DNA of 41,273 nt from Isotricha intestinalis (Eukaryota > Ciliophora > Litostomatea > Vestibuliferida > Isotrichidae). Below are positions 19,049 to 29,085 of the stretch, piece by piece. The stretch covers positions 1 to 41,273 of the forward strand of contig JAJJLU010000024.1 in assembly GCA_023807065.1 (NCBI GenBank), written 5' to 3'. Position 1 is the first letter of the stretch, and each line of letters begins with the position of its first letter. The notes under the pieces were generated by a model. It did no database searches. It was given only the letters and a program-made list of their open reading frames with translations, and was not told where the DNA came from. Both the position numbers and the translations under genes were made by a program.

Positions 19049-20551
19049 ATGAGTATAGGTCATAAAATTTACAATATTTTAAAAAATTTTGATATATATG
19101 GATATAATTTCCACCTTCATTATAAACAAGAAACAGAATATTCAACATTTTGTGGAATAATATTTAGTATATCCTCAATAACTTTAATGATAATAATATC
19201 AATATCATATTCAAAAAAAATGATAGAAGGAAGTAATTTTTCCTTAGTAACAAATTATATATATTCGAATGATTTAAATGAAATAGATTTATCCTCAAAT
19301 CCAATAATGCTTGGATTAGTATCATTTGAAGAAACTCATGAGATTAACCCAGAATATGTAACAATAAGAGTAGATAGAAATGTTCATATACCATATAAAA
19401 ATGAAAATGGTATTTATACAATTAAAAGAACATCACATTCAATAAATTTAGAAAAATGTACAATTAATTCAATAGGTTCATATTTAAATTTATATGATAA
19501 ATCCAATATAGAATATTCAAAATTTTTATGTGTGAAACCAAATCAAAATTTAAAAATTAAAGGTCATCATGGAGACCTAATCAATGAAAGTATAACATTA
19601 GAAATTCATTTAATAAGATGTGAAAATTCAACAGATAATAATAATCATTGTAAAAGTAAAGAAGAAATTGATAAGTATTTAGAAAATTTATATGTTATTT
19701 TAGTTTATGTTTCTAACAATATTGATCATTATAATGTATCAAATCCAATTTATGATATTTTAAGAGCAGATAGTTTTGCAGTTACTTTAAATCATGTTAA
19801 AAGATATTATTATTTTTTTTCTAATGAAACTTATATTAGTGATAATGGAGTTATTTTGAATTCAAATAAAAAATATGATTTTTTTACATATCATCATACT
19901 CAATTTGACTTTGAAGAAGAAGAAAAACAATTGTTTTATTCTAAGGAAACTTTATTAGAAATAAATTTTACTTGTTTAGAATTAAAAACTGTATATAATA
20001 GAACTTATATTAAAATACAAGATGTTTTAAGTTATTTAGGAGGAATATTTGATATTATTTCTACTTTTTTTCATTTTATTTCTCAAAATTTTATTAGAAA
20101 ATGTTTTATAACAACAATTGGAGGTTCTTTAATTTCAAGTGATGTTAAAACAATTAATTTAGCTGCTAAAAATGATTCTGATAATAGTAATCATAATATG
20201 TTAAAAATTCATCATAAATTTAGTGGTACTACTTTTGCTTTAACTAAAAGAATGAAAATCGAAACAGTAAATATTTGTACTTTGTTTAATGTAAATGTAA
20301 AAAATAATAATATTCTAAATTTATTTAATATTAATGATGATGAACAAAAAATGATGCAAACTTTTGAAAAAAAAAAAAAAAAATTCTCTTTTTTTATTTT
20401 TTATTATTTTATTCCTTTACAAAGTTTATTTCATTTTAAAAGGTTTAAAACTTATATACTTTATAAAAATATTTTTCAAAAAATGTTAAGTATAGATATT
20501 TTTATTCCAATGATTTTACATTCATATCAATCATTAAATAATCCAACATAA
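19049..20551 (+). CDS. Ciliate-type two-TM membrane protein, unknown function
   Basis: 500 residues. The N-terminus (LKNFDIYGYNFHLHYKQE) leads into TM1 (~33-53). A ~270-residue presumably lumenal or outer domain follows, with several NxS/T sites (NES, NST, NET, NRT) and cysteines. TM2 lies at about 328-350 (IQDVLSYLGGIFDIISTFF). The cytosolic tail contains a poly-Lys run encoded by 17 consecutive A (20367-20383). The pattern of an opening phrase about two residues from an FDxxG-like motif, TM1, a large domain, then YLGGIF in TM2 matches a large family of two-TM proteins in ciliate genomes whose function is unknown. The topology also resembles ERGIC proteins, but their signature is absent. Stop is TAA. 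Confidence 0.65.
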   Translation: MSIGHKIYNILKNFDIYGYNFHLHYKQETEYSTFCGIIFSISSITLMIIISISYSKKMIEGSNFSLVTNYIYSNDLNEIDLSSNPIMLGLVSFEETHEINPEYVTIRVDRNVHIPYKNENGIYTIKRTSHSINLEKCTINSIGSYLNLYDKSNIEYSKFLCVKPNQNLKIKGHHGDLINESITLEIHLIRCENSTDNNNHCKSKEEIDKYLENLYVILVYVSNNIDHYNVSNPIYDILRADSFAVTLNHVKRYYYFFSNETYISDNGVILNSNKKYDFFTYHHTQFDFEEEEKQLFYSKETLLEINFTCLELKTVYNRTYIKIQDVLSYLGGIFDIISTFFHFISQNFIRKCFITTIGGSLISSDVKTINLAAKNDSDNSNHNMLKIHHKFSGTTFALTKRMKIETVNICTLFNVNVKNNNILNLFNINDDEQKMMQTFEKKKKKFSFFIFYYFIPLQSLFHFKRFKTYILYKNIFQKMLSIDIFIPMILHSYQSLNNPT

Positions 20552-20644
20552 ATATTAGAAATATTTTTAATTTTTTTTTTCATATGATAATCAAACAAAT
20601 ATATAAATGTAAAAATAAATAAATTAAATAATATTTCAAGACAT

Positions 20645-21556
20645 GGTTTTTATAGTAGTATCTATCAATAGAATAAAAACCAATTAAATATCTTTAAATC
20701 TATTTAAATCAGTAATATTATAATCATAAATATGATTTTTTAATATAAATATTTTCATAATCTCATTTTATCTTTACAAGAGCCACAAATAGTAAAAATT
20801 CCTTTATCTTTTAAAAATTGGATAACAATAAAATTGAATATCAATTATTTTAATAATATTTTTTTTCAGAATAGAAAAAAAATAAATTTTATTCATTCCA
20901 TTGAAAGATAATTTTAACTGATCTTATTAAAGTATCTCCATTTAAATAAGTAATAGTATTTTCAATAAAACATTACATTGATAAATTATTAAAATTCATT
21001 CAAAACCAAAAGAAATTAAAATACTTTTATTTTAGAATAATATTGTTACATTTATATTGAGTTCATATTGTTATACATTGATGATAATTTTTTCCATGCC
21101 ATAATTTTACTTATTGTTCTTTTGAATGAGAAACATTATTATCATTTATAAAAACTCTTACTTTATTTGTTATTTCATAATTAGCATTGTTTTATTCTAT
21201 TAATTTTAATTATATTCTTTATCATATGTTAATATTTAAATCTTTTTAGTATGCCACAAAATTGTTTTCCAATATTTTCATTGATTTTTCTGTTGATAGT
21301 GATATTAAATTTCCTAAAGCCAATATTGATATTGATGTTATTGTATCATCACTCAAATTTATATTAAAAAATTAAAATTAATTTTTTTTCTCCTGATTAA
21401 TTATTATCTGCACTTTTTAATAATATTTAAAAATCAGTTTTTTTCAGAAGAATATTCTTCATTTAAAACCAAATAAGATTTTTCTGATGATTATTTATCA
21501 TTTGAAATAAATAATTTATTGTATTTCTCATTTATTTTTATTTGAATTTGACTAAT
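20645..21556 (-). pseudogene. Decayed WD40-repeat gene
   Basis: This is most of the 1272-bp gap between the two-TM protein and importin-alpha-like genes. Minus-strand translation from the ATG at 21556 gives WD-repeat-like pieces: SDDTITSISILALGNLI then STEKSMKILENN, FINDNNVSHSKEQ then VKLWHGKNYHQCITI, ENTITYLNGDTLIRS, and GIFTICGSCKDKM. Many in-frame stops interrupt them, but the reading frame stays the same for roughly 150 codons (about 21360-20890). The stops are mostly TAA where Gln would fit, and TGA. No start-to-stop frame remains. A WD40 origin is well supported by the spacing of DDTI, GNLIS and KIW-like elements; the parent gene is unknown. Confidence 0.55.
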
Positions 21557-21823
21557 CATAATATTTCTATTATTTTTTTATAATTTAAATTTCTTTTTAA
21601 ATATTATTATATAATATTTTGCATTATTTTTCATTTTGATTTTAGTAAATGATTTAATAAAAAAAGAAAAAAAGATAAATATGAAGAAAAAAATTAATTC
21701 TATTTATATAACAATATAGATACTAAAATTAAGGTTTATATATTTATCTCTCTGTAATTAGTAAAAGTTAAATTTTGTTTTAAACGAAAAAAATTATTTA
21801 TTAATTTAAAAGTTTATTATATT

Positions 21824-23497
21824 TTAAATTAATTCTTCATCATATTGTTCTCCCATTATATTTAATAATTGACTTGATAATGAAGAAATTTGTTTATCTT
21901 GATGTTCAGCTAATTTTTCTAAATATTTTTTTGCCGCATAACCGAAAAATTCATTTTTTAAATTTTGTTTAGTTTTATATATTTCAAAATTTCTTTCAAT
22001 TAAACTTAAAATACCTTTTAAGCAAATTAAAATATCATCTTGAACGAAAGTTTTATTTAAACCTTCACAGAAAAGTTTCATTACTTTTAATTTAACAATA
22101 ACACAAAAATCTTCAGAAGAACAATTTTGAAGAATATTATAAAAAAAATTACAAGTTTCAAAATAAATTTTATTTCCATTTCTAGTTTTTAAAATATCTA
22201 AAATTAAAGAGGGTAAATTATTAACGATTAAAAAATGAATATGTTTAGTAGTTCCTCCAGCAATATTAGACAAGAAAAAAATACATAAATATATTATCTC
22301 ATCATCATCTTTATTTGCAGTATTTCTATAAGTATTTAAAATTTTAATATAATTATTTAATATATTTGAATTAAGTAAAAATTGAGCTATATCATTATTA
22401 TATACTATATTTATCATTATTTCTAAAAGATTATTTAAATATTCTCTTTCACAATATTTTTCTGATAATATATTTTGTAATGTTGAACCAAAACCACATG
22501 ATATTATTTCTTTCGAAATTTCATCATCTTTTGATAACTGAATAAGAAGTTCAAGAATTGATTTCCTTAATTTTTGATTTGCTATTTTTTGAAATAATTC
22601 ATATATCATTATTATTAAATCTTTAAATTTTTCATATGAATCTTCTTCAATTGATGATATTATTTTAGTTAATATTTCAATGTATTCAATTATATTATTT
22701 ACATTATTTTCATTATCTAATTCTTCATAAATTAATTCTTTTATTCTAATATGATAAGGATAATTTATAATTATTATTTCTGCATTTGATGGAAAATCTG
22801 ATAATACATTAAAGAGAATATATAAAATATTGAAAATAATATCATTATTTTTCATATATGTAAATTGAAATAAATAACCTATATATCTATTTTGACTAAT
22901 AAATTCATTAAAATATTTTGATTTTGATGAAAAAGTAACAAAAATTTCTAATATTGTAAATTTAACTGATAAATCATTAGAAGTTATTAATTCACTAAAT
23001 ATTTTTTTTAAAAAATCTTCATTCATTTGAATATTTAATTCTTCTTCTTTATAATTACTTAAAAAATTATCTAATTTTTTTAAACAATATTTTATATAAT
23101 CTTTTGTATTATGAAATAAAGATTTATCTTGAGAAAATATATTATAATAAACCTTTAAAATATCTATATAATTAATATTTTGTGTTAGTTCATTAATTAA
23201 ATATTGGCATTTTTGATATGGGAAATTTAAATTATCATAATTATTGATTTCTGTTTTATATCTATCTAAATTTAATGAATTTATATTAATTTTTAATTCT
23301 GAAGTTTTTAAAAATTTTAAACTTGTATTATGACGTTTTTGCATTAATTTATTTAATAAATTATTTTTTCTTAAACTTAAAGAATAATTTAATCTTGAAT
23401 CATTCAATGTTTTCTCAGAAGATTCTATAAAAATATTAAAAAAAACATTACCATTATTATATTGTTTTAATCTTTGATTTATTTTTATGTCTTGCAT
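21824..23497 (-). CDS. Importin-alpha-like ARM-repeat protein with IBB-like N-terminus
   Basis: 557 residues. Residues ~8-57 resemble an importin-beta-binding region: RLKQYNNG, then DSRLNYSLSLRKNNLLNKLM and QKRHN, the order and spacing of RLxxFKxxG and RxxxxxxLRKxxxxxxxxKRRN. Residues ~150-540 are helical armadillo-type repeats, with IIYLCIFFLSNIAGG at ~400 matching the importin-alpha ACWTISNITAG element. The C-terminus is acidic (QYDEELI), as in the CAS-binding end of the family. Importin-alpha carries NLS cargo to importin-beta. The whole protein contains no Trp, whereas the NLS grooves of the family depend on a Trp/Asn ladder, so cargo recognition must differ or be lost. Start ATG, stop TAA. 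Confidence 0.68.
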   Translation of the reverse strand: MQDIKINQRLKQYNNGNVFFNIFIESSEKTLNDSRLNYSLSLRKNNLLNKLMQKRHNTSLKFLKTSELKININSLNLDRYKTEINNYDNLNFPYQKCQYLINELTQNINYIDILKVYYNIFSQDKSLFHNTKDYIKYCLKKLDNFLSNYKEEELNIQMNEDFLKKIFSELITSNDLSVKFTILEIFVTFSSKSKYFNEFISQNRYIGYLFQFTYMKNNDIIFNILYILFNVLSDFPSNAEIIIINYPYHIRIKELIYEELDNENNVNNIIEYIEILTKIISSIEEDSYEKFKDLIIMIYELFQKIANQKLRKSILELLIQLSKDDEISKEIISCGFGSTLQNILSEKYCEREYLNNLLEIMINIVYNNDIAQFLLNSNILNNYIKILNTYRNTANKDDDEIIYLCIFFLSNIAGGTTKHIHFLIVNNLPSLILDILKTRNGNKIYFETCNFFYNILQNCSSEDFCVIVKLKVMKLFCEGLNKTFVQDDILICLKGILSLIERNFEIYKTKQNLKNEFFGYAAKKYLEKLAEHQDKQISSLSSQLLNIMGEQYDEELI

Positions 23498-23967
23498 ATT
23501 TTTATTAATTAGGAAATTATCTAAATTTTAAAAATAAATTTTTAATCCAATAATTTAAATTAAATGATGAATTTAATAATTAAAACATTAATAGATAATT
23601 ATATTATTCCAATAAAATTATAATTAAATAATGATTTAAAGATCATTTTTTGTACTTTCATTTATTTCATTTAAACTTATTTTAATTCAATAATGTTTTA
23701 ACATTAATAAAAATTACAATAATATTGAATGAATATTTAACAATAATAAAAGTGTTAATTAGGTATAAAAATATACTATTAATATTTATTTGTATAATTT
23801 TTAGTTAAAATTTAGTATTATTTATATTTTAAGTAAATGTATCTTTGTTTTTTATCTCTGTTTTTTTAATTGTTTAAAATATGTGAAATGGATTATTGAA
23901 AAATATGATTTTAAAAAAAATGCATTTAAGCAATTATAAAAATAAATGTATATGAATGATATATCTT
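23498..23967. other. Intergenic spacer, no gene recognised
   Basis: 470 bp between the importin-alpha-like gene and the downstream end of the VHS-GAT gene, both on the minus strand. It contains small inverted repeats (AATGATTTAAAGATCATT near 23628-23645; AATGTTTTAACATT near 23691-23704) that are unremarkable at this A+T content. It should hold the promoter of the importin-like gene. Confidence 0.45.
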
Positions 23968-24101
23968 TTAAAAAAGAGAATCTAAAATTCTTCTTTGAGT
24001 ATTTGTCATTCCGTTATTTTCATCATAATCATAATTTACTTCATTATTATTTCCATTATTCATTTCCATATTAAACCCATTATTTATCATTCCATTATTC
24101 A

Positions 24102-24138
<37 letters not shown>

Positions 24139-25934
24139 CATATTATTATTATTTGTATTAAATCACATTATATTGTTATTTTGATTGGAATTTTGATTTT
24201 GGAAGTTCATATCGAAATTGAAATTCATCCATTTGAATTTTGATTATTATTTATATTATAAATATTTCCATTATTATTATTATTCATTAAATTCATATTT
24301 CTATTCATTAAATTCATATTTTCTTTATTTATATAATTCATATTACTATTATTCATTATATTCATATTTTGGTTGTTATTCATTAAATTGTAATTTTGAA
24401 TGTTATTATTTCCCATATTTATGTTTTGGTTATTACTCATGTTATTATTTCCCATTAATATATTATTGTTTCCTATATTTTGATTATTGTTAGTTTCAAA
24501 TAAATCTAAAATATTATTATTTTGTTTTTGATTTATATTGTTAGAATTTTGTTGGTTTAAATTATTATTAAATAGATTACTATTCATATTATTATTCATA
24601 TTATTGTTTACATTATCATTCATCATATTATTCATATTATTCATATTATTCGAATAATTTTTTATATTATTATTAATATTTCCCATATTATTATTCATAT
24701 TTCCCATCAATCCCATATTATTCATATTATTGTTCATATTCCTCATATTTTTTACATTATTATTTATATTTCCTGTATTATTCATATTACTATTCATATT
24801 CCCAATATTATTATTCATCATTCCCATATTATTCATCATATTCATATTATTATTTAAAATAGGATACATTCCAAAGTCATTATTCATATTATTTTGAGGT
24901 TGAATATTTGAAAAAATGTCAAATAAATCATTTACATTCCCATTATTATTATTATTATTAACATTATTATTTTTTCTTTGATTTCCACTATTTTTGTTAT
25001 CATTATTATTCCTATATGAAGGTTCTTCAGCCATTTTTTGAATAAAAAAAGAAAGAAAAGGTTCAGTTTTTTTTCCTTTTTTAAGATCAATCCATCTTTC
25101 CATAGTTCTCCTAATATCTTCAATAACTCCTAAAGAAATTTCCATTAAAATTTGATCTTTTAATTTATCGCTTTGAATAGTTTCTACTAATTGACAATTT
25201 CCTTTTTTTAAAATTTCAATATATTCAATTAATTCATTATTAATTTTTCCATATTTTACTCTATCTATCATATCATTTGAAATACCAATAATATTTGTTA
25301 ATTCACTTAATTTTTTTACTAATTTTTTATATTTTTTTTCATAAGATGATTGATTTAAATCTAAATTAATTGATTCAACATAATTATTTGAAGGAATATT
25401 ATTATTCATATTATTATTATTTGATGTATAATTATGACTATGAAAATTTTTAGGATGATGACTTTTATTATTATTATTTTCTTTTAAATATTTTTCATAA
25501 GTACTAGAACAATTTTGTGGAAAATTAACATCATTATCTTTTAAAGATTTATAAACGGAAAAAAAATTAGGTATTTGAGTTTGATACTTTTTAAAATTTT
25601 TTCCCCATTTTTCAATTAAGAATAAAATTTTTAATTGAACATCAATTACAATATCTCTATTTTTAAGTATATTCATTAATGAAGATAAAAAATCTTTTGA
25701 TGATACTTGAGACCAAAGAGTCATATTTCCATTATCTACAGTATAATCTAATAAATCTAAAGTTAAAATTTGGATTTTTAAATCTTTATCATTAAGTCTA
25801 GTTTTTATTATTGAACAAAAATTCAATACTTCATCTCCTCTTGTTAATAATATTTCTACTATTGATCTCCATATTTGAGGTGAATATCCATTATTTTCAT
25901 ATAATTTTTGAACAAGTTGAATTATTTTTGACAT
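23968..25934 (-). CDS. VHS-GAT endosomal sorting protein (Tom1/GGA-like), 3' end disrupted
   Basis: The continuous frame (24225-25934, 569 residues) has an N-terminal VHS domain (~1-150: LYENNGYSPQIWRSIVEILL, LDLLDYTVDNGN, VQLKILFLIEKWGK). It is followed by a GAT-like helical domain (~195-300) and an Asn/Met-rich tail. Such proteins bind ubiquitinated cargo and clathrin on endosomes. The frame ends in TGA at 24225-24227, the only non-TAA stop among the genes here. Asn/Met-rich coding continues at once in another frame (MNFNFDMNFQNQ), crosses a TGA at 24163-24165, and ends NTQRRILDSLF then TAA at 23968-23970. A one-base loss near 24228 plus one TGA would explain this. The full extent given includes that tail; protein function should be unaffected because both domains are upstream. 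Confidence 0.75.
24103..24135. repeat. (ATT)11 microsatellite
   Basis: A perfect ATT trinucleotide run encoding poly-Asn on the minus strand (AAT codons), in the displaced 3' part of the VHS-GAT gene. It is the cleanest simple repeat in the window and a likely slippage site. Confidence 0.85.
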
Positions 25935-26195
25935 TTTGATTCTGTTTTTTTTTATTAAATTTTATTTTTTTTTAATTTTGTAATTGAAAATAAAAATCTA
26001 AAAATATATATAAATTATAAAATAAATATAAAACAAGTAAAAAACAAAATCCTAATTAAAATAGATTTTATTGATTGTATTATTTTTTAATAAGGATATA
26101 CAGTTTTGGTCTTTTTTTTCTTTTTTTATATTTTTTAAAGGTATTTTAATAATTTTAAATAATATTAAATTATTTATTAAATTTAGATTGAGAAA

Positions 26196-28982
26196 TTATT
26201 TATTTGTTTGCTCAGTTTCATTTTCATTATATAAACATAGAAATAATGATTTTAATAGTAATCTATTTAATGTATTATTTCCTAAATAGAATATTAAATT
26301 TACAATTACTTCTTTTAATAGATCAGATTCTATACTTTTCAAATCAAATGAATTAATGTATTTATTGTATAAATCATTACAAGTTTGAAATAACTTATAT
26401 ATTGAATATATTGCACATGTAATATCATTATTAACAATAAGTTCTTTTGTTTTAAAATGAAGTTTAATATTTTCTTTAATAAATCCATTATAGTATGAAT
26501 TTTCTAATTTTTCAGATAATTCTATTATTTCATCCTTATTATCAATTATTTTTCCATTTTCTTCTAAATCACAAGTAAAAATATTATCCTTTTCTTTAAT
26601 TGAAAAAAACAATTGATTTAATTTAGATTCTTCTTCTGTAAAATTTTGGATTTTTTCTTTATTTTCTTCATAAAGAATAGTTATTTTATTTATTAAATCA
26701 ATTAATTTTATATTTGGAAGAATTCCTTTTGGTTTTAATATATTATAAATTTCCATATATATATTTTTTTTAGATAAAAAGTTGAATTTTCCAATTTTAA
26801 CTTCAGAAACACATAAAGTATAATAAACATATAAAAGTCTATAAATATATTTTCTAAGAAAAAATGTTATTGACCATAAATTTCCTAAAATTGTTGTTTT
26901 TAAAAGTACTATATCTATTTTTTCTAAATTGAAAGATAAAAATATTAAAAAGCAAATTATTATTAATTCTTTTGGTTTTATAATTTTTTCTTCAAAGAAA
27001 TAATCTTCAATAATATTTAATAAAGTTTCTTCTTTAATTTCAATAAAAGGAGGTTCTTCTATTTTTATTAAAGAAGGGAAAATAAGTTTAATTTCTTCTT
27101 TTTTTAATTGATTTAAAAATTGAATATATTTTAATATAATTGAATTATCTAATTCAATCTTTTTATATTTATAAATCATTTTATTTGAGTCAATTTTTTT
27201 TAAAATATTGTCAGAACTAATAAAATAAAAAAAAAATTTTTGATAATTTTTAATATAATATTTATAAAATTCTTGAAAATGAACATTAAAAGATTTAGTG
27301 TTTGGATAGAATTTATCAATAATATCAAAATAATTAATAGTATAAAAATCTGAAGTTTCAAACATTTTTTTAATTACCATGAAATATTCACTAATATAAC
27401 AATTAACTAAAAATTCTATAGAAATATCATCTATATTTCCTGTCATATAGTGACTAAATGAATCTTGTTTTAAACAAACTGAAAAATATTCAAGAAAAAT
27501 TTTCTCTTCATCTAAATATTTATTTAATTGAACATTTTTTATATTTTCAGATTTTATTTCATAATATTTCCCATTTAAAGGTTCATTAAATTGTTGAAAA
27601 GAAAACAAAATATTTGTTTCTGCAAGAATATTAATTAAAAAATCATAAAAAATATTTAACAATTTTTTATTGTTCAAAATATCATCAGAATAAAAATCAA
27701 TATTTTCGCTTTCTTGATTATATCCTAAATTATTATAAATTTCTTTTAAATTCATAACTAAATTATAAATAATTTTTTCAATATTTCCAGAACTTTTTTC
27801 ATTGTAAATACAATCATGAATGAATTTAAAAAAACTTTGAAATTTTTCTTGTTCATTTTTTAATGTTGAACTAACATTTTTTTGTTTAACAATACAATGA
27901 AAAATTTTATTATCTAAATCAAAAGCAATAAAAGAATTATCATTTAAAGTTTGCAAAGATTTAATATGTTTTTCAGAATATGAATCAGCAATACCTATAA
28001 TACAAGAATTTGGTCTTCCAACAATTTTAGAATTATCAACATCATTTATTTCTTTTTCTCCAATTGAATAAGTTGACCAATTATAATTTGAATCAAATTG
28101 ATTTATAAAACATATTATTTCTGTTATAACTATATCTAATTTTTCTAAATCTTCACTAAAAACATAAATTTGATTTTCTATAAATATATGTAAAAATAAT
28201 TCTGATAAAACTTGATAAGGTAATATTCTAAAAATTTCACATAAATTATAATCAAAATAAGGATACATTCTTAATTGTTCTATATTTATTATTTTTTGAT
28301 TCTGTAAATTTAAAAATTCTGTTTCGTTAATGTTTGCGTATTCATTTAAATTATCTTTTGGAAATAAAATATAATTTATTGGAGAATGAATTGGAGAAGG
28401 AATAAAATTGACAATATTATATATTTGAATTTCAATTGGAATTTCAATTGAAGATGAAATAAATAAATTATAAATTTCATTTAATATTTTTCTAAATAAA
28501 TTAAATAAACAAAATTGAGATATAATCATGAATATTTTTGGAATGAAAATTCTATATTGATTATTTAAAATTAAAATACTTTCATAAAACATTAATGAAT
28601 AAATATTATAAATATTAGTAACACTTCTATTTTGAAAAAAACTATTTTTACTTTTAGGTTCATATAAATTATTATTTGTTTCTTTCTTAATATAAATAAT
28701 AAATGGAAGAGGAAAACAAAAATTAATTGCTGAATCTAAAGGCATCATATCTCGATTCAGTTCAGAAGAAATAATATTAATAATTTTAGGACAGTCATTT
28801 ACTTTAAATTCATTTAATTCATTTTCATTTATATTATTTATATTAGATTGAATATATTCAGTTGTAATTTCCAAAATAAAATCTTCTTCATATCCAAATA
28901 TTAAAAACATTTCTATCAATCTTGAAGTATGAGTACAAAATGGTCTTAATTCTAAATAATCTTTATTACCTTTATCAGTCAT
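26196..28982 (-). CDS. DENN-domain protein (probable Rab GEF)
   Basis: 928 residues. The N-terminus (~1-230) resembles an upstream DENN part (YLELRPFCTHTSRLIEMFLI, then INFCFPLPFIIYI, SLMFYESILIL). Residues ~245-330 match the central DENN core: EIFRILPYQVLSELFLHIFI, ENQIYVFSEDLEKLDIVITE, NWSTYSIG, then GRPNSCIIGI and a DLDNKIFHCIV strand. The remaining ~550 residues are helical and unassigned. DENN proteins exchange nucleotide on Rab GTPases in membrane traffic. Which Rab cannot be told. It ends with TAA (EQTNK). Its start codon is 103 bp from the divergent FEN1 gene, so the two share a short promoter region. Confidence 0.72.
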   Translation of the reverse strand: MTDKGNKDYLELRPFCTHTSRLIEMFLIFGYEEDFILEITTEYIQSNINNINENELNEFKVNDCPKIINIISSELNRDMMPLDSAINFCFPLPFIIYIKKETNNNLYEPKSKNSFFQNRSVTNIYNIYSLMFYESILILNNQYRIFIPKIFMIISQFCLFNLFRKILNEIYNLFISSSIEIPIEIQIYNIVNFIPSPIHSPINYILFPKDNLNEYANINETEFLNLQNQKIINIEQLRMYPYFDYNLCEIFRILPYQVLSELFLHIFIENQIYVFSEDLEKLDIVITEIICFINQFDSNYNWSTYSIGEKEINDVDNSKIVGRPNSCIIGIADSYSEKHIKSLQTLNDNSFIAFDLDNKIFHCIVKQKNVSSTLKNEQEKFQSFFKFIHDCIYNEKSSGNIEKIIYNLVMNLKEIYNNLGYNQESENIDFYSDDILNNKKLLNIFYDFLINILAETNILFSFQQFNEPLNGKYYEIKSENIKNVQLNKYLDEEKIFLEYFSVCLKQDSFSHYMTGNIDDISIEFLVNCYISEYFMVIKKMFETSDFYTINYFDIIDKFYPNTKSFNVHFQEFYKYYIKNYQKFFFYFISSDNILKKIDSNKMIYKYKKIELDNSIILKYIQFLNQLKKEEIKLIFPSLIKIEEPPFIEIKEETLLNIIEDYFFEEKIIKPKELIIICFLIFLSFNLEKIDIVLLKTTILGNLWSITFFLRKYIYRLLYVYYTLCVSEVKIGKFNFLSKKNIYMEIYNILKPKGILPNIKLIDLINKITILYEENKEKIQNFTEEESKLNQLFFSIKEKDNIFTCDLEENGKIIDNKDEIIELSEKLENSYYNGFIKENIKLHFKTKELIVNNDITCAIYSIYKLFQTCNDLYNKYINSFDLKSIESDLLKEVIVNLIFYLGNNTLNRLLLKSLFLCLYNENETEQTNK

Positions 28983-29085
28983 AATACCAAATTTAAAGAA
29001 ACAAAATTAAAAATAAAAATAGCAAAAAAAATAATAATAAAAAAAATATATATATAATATAAAAAAAATAAATTCAAAAAAAAAA
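28983..29085. promoter_or_regulatory. Divergent promoter spacer, DENN gene / FEN1
   Basis: 103 bp of A/T separate the two start codons, including TATATATATAATAT and an A-run directly before the FEN1 ATG. Its function is inferred from position. A 60-codon frame crossing the FEN1 start on the opposite strand is a shadow. Confidence 0.45.

Noticed and set aside
24163..24227. TGA as a general sense codon (Trp) in this genome
   Set aside because: Intact genes use TGG for Trp and have no internal TGA; the TGAs seen lie in loci that also carry frameshifts.
23995..24493. Plus-strand frames rich in Ile and Tyr opposite the VHS-GAT tail
   Set aside because: Antisense of ATT/AAT repeats coding poly-Asn/Met; no independent coding sign.
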